A stretch of DNA of 64,000 bases, from the NCBI GenBank assembly GCA_021442155.1, contig CM038229.1:74110443-74174442 (forward strand), in the 5' to 3' direction. Of this stretch, positions 61,641 to 64,000 are shown piece by piece (the stretch's first letter is position 1; every line of letters starts with the position of its first letter). Made by a program: the position numbers and the translations under genes. Source of the stretch: Cymbidium sinense (taxonomy: Eukaryota > Streptophyta > Magnoliopsida > Asparagales > Orchidaceae). A model generated the notes under the pieces. That model was not told the DNA's origin and ran no database searches. It saw nothing but the letters and a program-made list of their open reading frames with translations.

Positions 61641-64000
61641 TACATATAAAATTACATATGAATTAAGGAAAAGAAAGCTTTACTTCAAATGTTTAAACTA
61701 TAAACACATGCAAATCTATATATGTTCATAACTACTATCACTTTAATTAGTGTAGTTGATTTATAAACTTTGGAAAGTAATTTAATTTATGATAATAGCT
61801 ACACATATTATAAATTAATCCAACACATGCAAGCTTACATAAAGAAAAACTATTTGATTCTATTTAATTTTTAAAAGATGAATGCATGATTTCCAATACT
61901 AAATAACATTTAACATGATTGGAAAGGAATAAGTAAACATAAACACATGATCTCATTCAATCAAATTAATTTCTAAGGATAATCATATCAAATAAACCAT
62001 TTGAAAGCAAACCAAAGTTTCTTTAATGTCATTTTTAATTTAATATTTTTATTTAATTTAAGGATGTGAGAAGAGGTTTGTTAGTCCTAACACATTCCCA
62101 TGTTTGTTAATTCATTTGGTTTAATGAAATGTGAGTAACTTGATTTCATGAGTTAATTAGGTTATAATGCATAAATCCATTAATTAACCCTTTCTACATT
62201 GCCTTAACATAATCGCCCAAATAATTATGAGCCAAAATGATATGCACATGATTTGAAAATAAAATTAGCAATGATTCTAAGAAATTAAAGGGCCTAATGC
62301 AATTGGCTCATAATTAATAGTTAATTAAGCTAATGAACTTAATTAATTACTCTTATGGTTTACCCACACATGTGGACTAATCATAATTTCATTAAACTCT
62401 TTTAGGTTATTCAATACCTAAAGATCCAAGATTAACTAAGTTTTGATATGACTATAATTTCAATTTAACTAATTATGTAGTTTAATTTAATTAAGCTTAA
62501 ATTATTTGATTAAATGAAATGAACTTAAAAAAATAGAGATTTGGAAGGAGGTCCTAACCTTATCCCATGGGTTCATTCTAAATAATGACCAAACTTAATT
62601 AATTGACTTTTATATTCATGTGATTAATTAAATGATTAATTAACTTAATAGAGTAATTAAAGCTTAATTAGTCAATTTCCTAATTAAATAAGTAGTAAAT
62701 CTAAGAAAATTATGAGAGATGATGTCATCCCATTAGATTAACCAACAAAAGTTTGGGATTGAATTGCTTAAGTAATTATAGGGTAATTAGGTTAACTAAT
62801 TTTATAATTAAACTTTAATTAAGCCTAATTACTATTCTAATTTAATTAAGAATATTGTTAATAAATTCTCTGAAATACCTTTAAAATGAGTATTTATTTG
62901 CATATTTATAATTTTTTATAAATTATGATTTTTAAGTTTCAAAACCATTAAAACATATTAATTAAGCCTAATTAACTGCACAATGGACATGCAACGTGCC
63001 CAAATTGCATGGAAGTGGATTAGCTTTCTTGTGCCACGATCTAAGATTAGATATAGCCATGAATAATTCAATGACTTTAAAGATTAAATTAGATAATTTT
63101 AGTGGATCTAATCAATCCCATCATGATCATGCCAAATAGATGGTGTGTAATCTATCATCACACAAGCGAGGGGGAACGGAGTCCATCCACCATTGCTCGC
63201 ATGATTTGAGCTCACCTGAGCTCAGATCGACTCCAAATGGATCCCACACCTTTGTGCAAAGGATCCAAAGGGATCCAACAGTCATGCGAGATGTAAGTTT
63301 TCTTCAAAACATACATTTCTAAGGTCAATTTCAATGGCATACCTCATTGGAGCTCAAGACGGTACCCAATTCCATTAAAGAAGTTTTTGTCAGTGGGATC
63401 TATTAATCTCAAAGATGAGCTCCAATTTGAGGGTTTTCTTAGGAGGCCATAAAGAAAGCTTGGGAGGATGATGTTGATCAAAATTGCATGTTGGTGGTTA
63501 GAGGGTTTGAGCCATTCATTCTCGTACCTGGATGGTGTGTGCAAAGTTAATTGCACTTTAGTTGAGCCTTCAACAAATGAGAAATAATGGGATAGTGTCC
63601 TATTTTGGTATGAAGAAAAATGAGAATGGGATTGGGGATGAGCTTGGGAAATGTCTCTACCATCTTGGGTAGCGGTCTCTAAGGAGTTAATTAGAAATGA
63701 GGGATGTATACCCTCCCTTGAATCATGGCATGATATGATTTGGCTCTATGTGATCATCACGCCACCTGAGGGTCGAGTGTCATTGATGGAGAGTTGGCTC
63801 TTTGGTTGGGTTAAGGTGTGAGGTTTGCCAGGAGGGTAGTGGGTGTCCTTAGTGTTACAAGTGCTCCAATGTGGGAGGTAAGGTAATTTCACCTCCCCAT
63901 TAGTTATGGCCGACCCAACTACCTTTGAGTCAAGTTGGGCAGTGTCCTAGCAGCCTAGGTGGAGTAATGGGAGAGTGTCAAATGGTCAAAGAATGGAAAT

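Larger units (their letters stand above)
58499..64000 (-). mobile_element. Long LTR of element C (runs off the window)
   Basis: The LTR reads on the - strand and ends ...CCCCCTACA at 58499. It is collinear with 7218 back to about 1735, including the TATA-hairpin (59907-59931), the three subrepeats, and the exon-like block ending at the GTATGCC donor-like site (about 63340). At least 5.5 kb is inside the window. It is visibly closer to the LTR at 1260-7218 than either is to the LTRs at 20230 and 29233. Confidence 0.85.

Overview
This window looks like transposon-rich nuclear DNA of a flowering plant. It is AT-rich, almost free of intact reading frames, and filled with decayed Ty3/Gypsy LTR retrotransposons whose gag, protease, RT, RNase H and integrase remnants resemble the plant Tat (Retand/Ogre-like) lineage. 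The only host gene is a broken plant phospholipid flippase (P4-ATPase, ALA4-7 type) with GT-AG introns. The sequence does not fix the species. No intact protein-coding gene was found, and no tRNA, rRNA or CRISPR array.

Layout. (1) 1-937 is an orphan piece of a long LTR and 938-1259 is a unique segment. (2) 1260-26627 is element A on the + strand: LTR (to 7218), tRNA-Arg-type primer site, leader with a remarkable hairpin array (7687-8634), decayed gag, protease, RT, two RNase H-like stretches and integrase (to about 17330), a ~122-bp tandem array (17560-19450), and a second long LTR (20230-26627). (3) 26628-42560 is element B on the - strand. It has a short LTR with a TATA box near 42.2 kb, then gag, protease, RT, RNase H and integrase running leftwards. 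It is split by a giant LTR (29233-36780) inserted between its RT and RNase H parts. (4) 42561-45985 is spacer with a (TA)n tract and a MITE-like foldback. (5) 45990-51943 on the - strand is the flippase pseudogene: ten recognisable exons, many stops and frameshifts, a lost splice acceptor, damaged catalytic motifs, a missing C-terminus, and a 1.7-kb insertion in exon 1 that is unusually CpG-rich and gene-like. (6) 52760-54074 is a pogo/Tc1-mariner-like DNA transposon carrying heat-shock-element-like motifs. (7) 54122-64000 is element C on the - strand, an inverted relative of the left end of element A (gag, leader with hairpin array, primer site, LTR).

The two ends of the window (about 1735-11520 and 54122-64000) therefore form a long, imperfect inverted repeat around the older material. 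Nothing here appears able to move or to encode a working protein. The best leads are the hairpin array whose stems differ between units yet stay paired, the giant LTRs with a conserved TATA-plus-hairpin core and an exon-like segment ending at a splice-donor-like site, the 3' tandem array, and the CpG-rich insert. Homology calls rest on reading translations against remembered family consensus; no alignment or database search was run.
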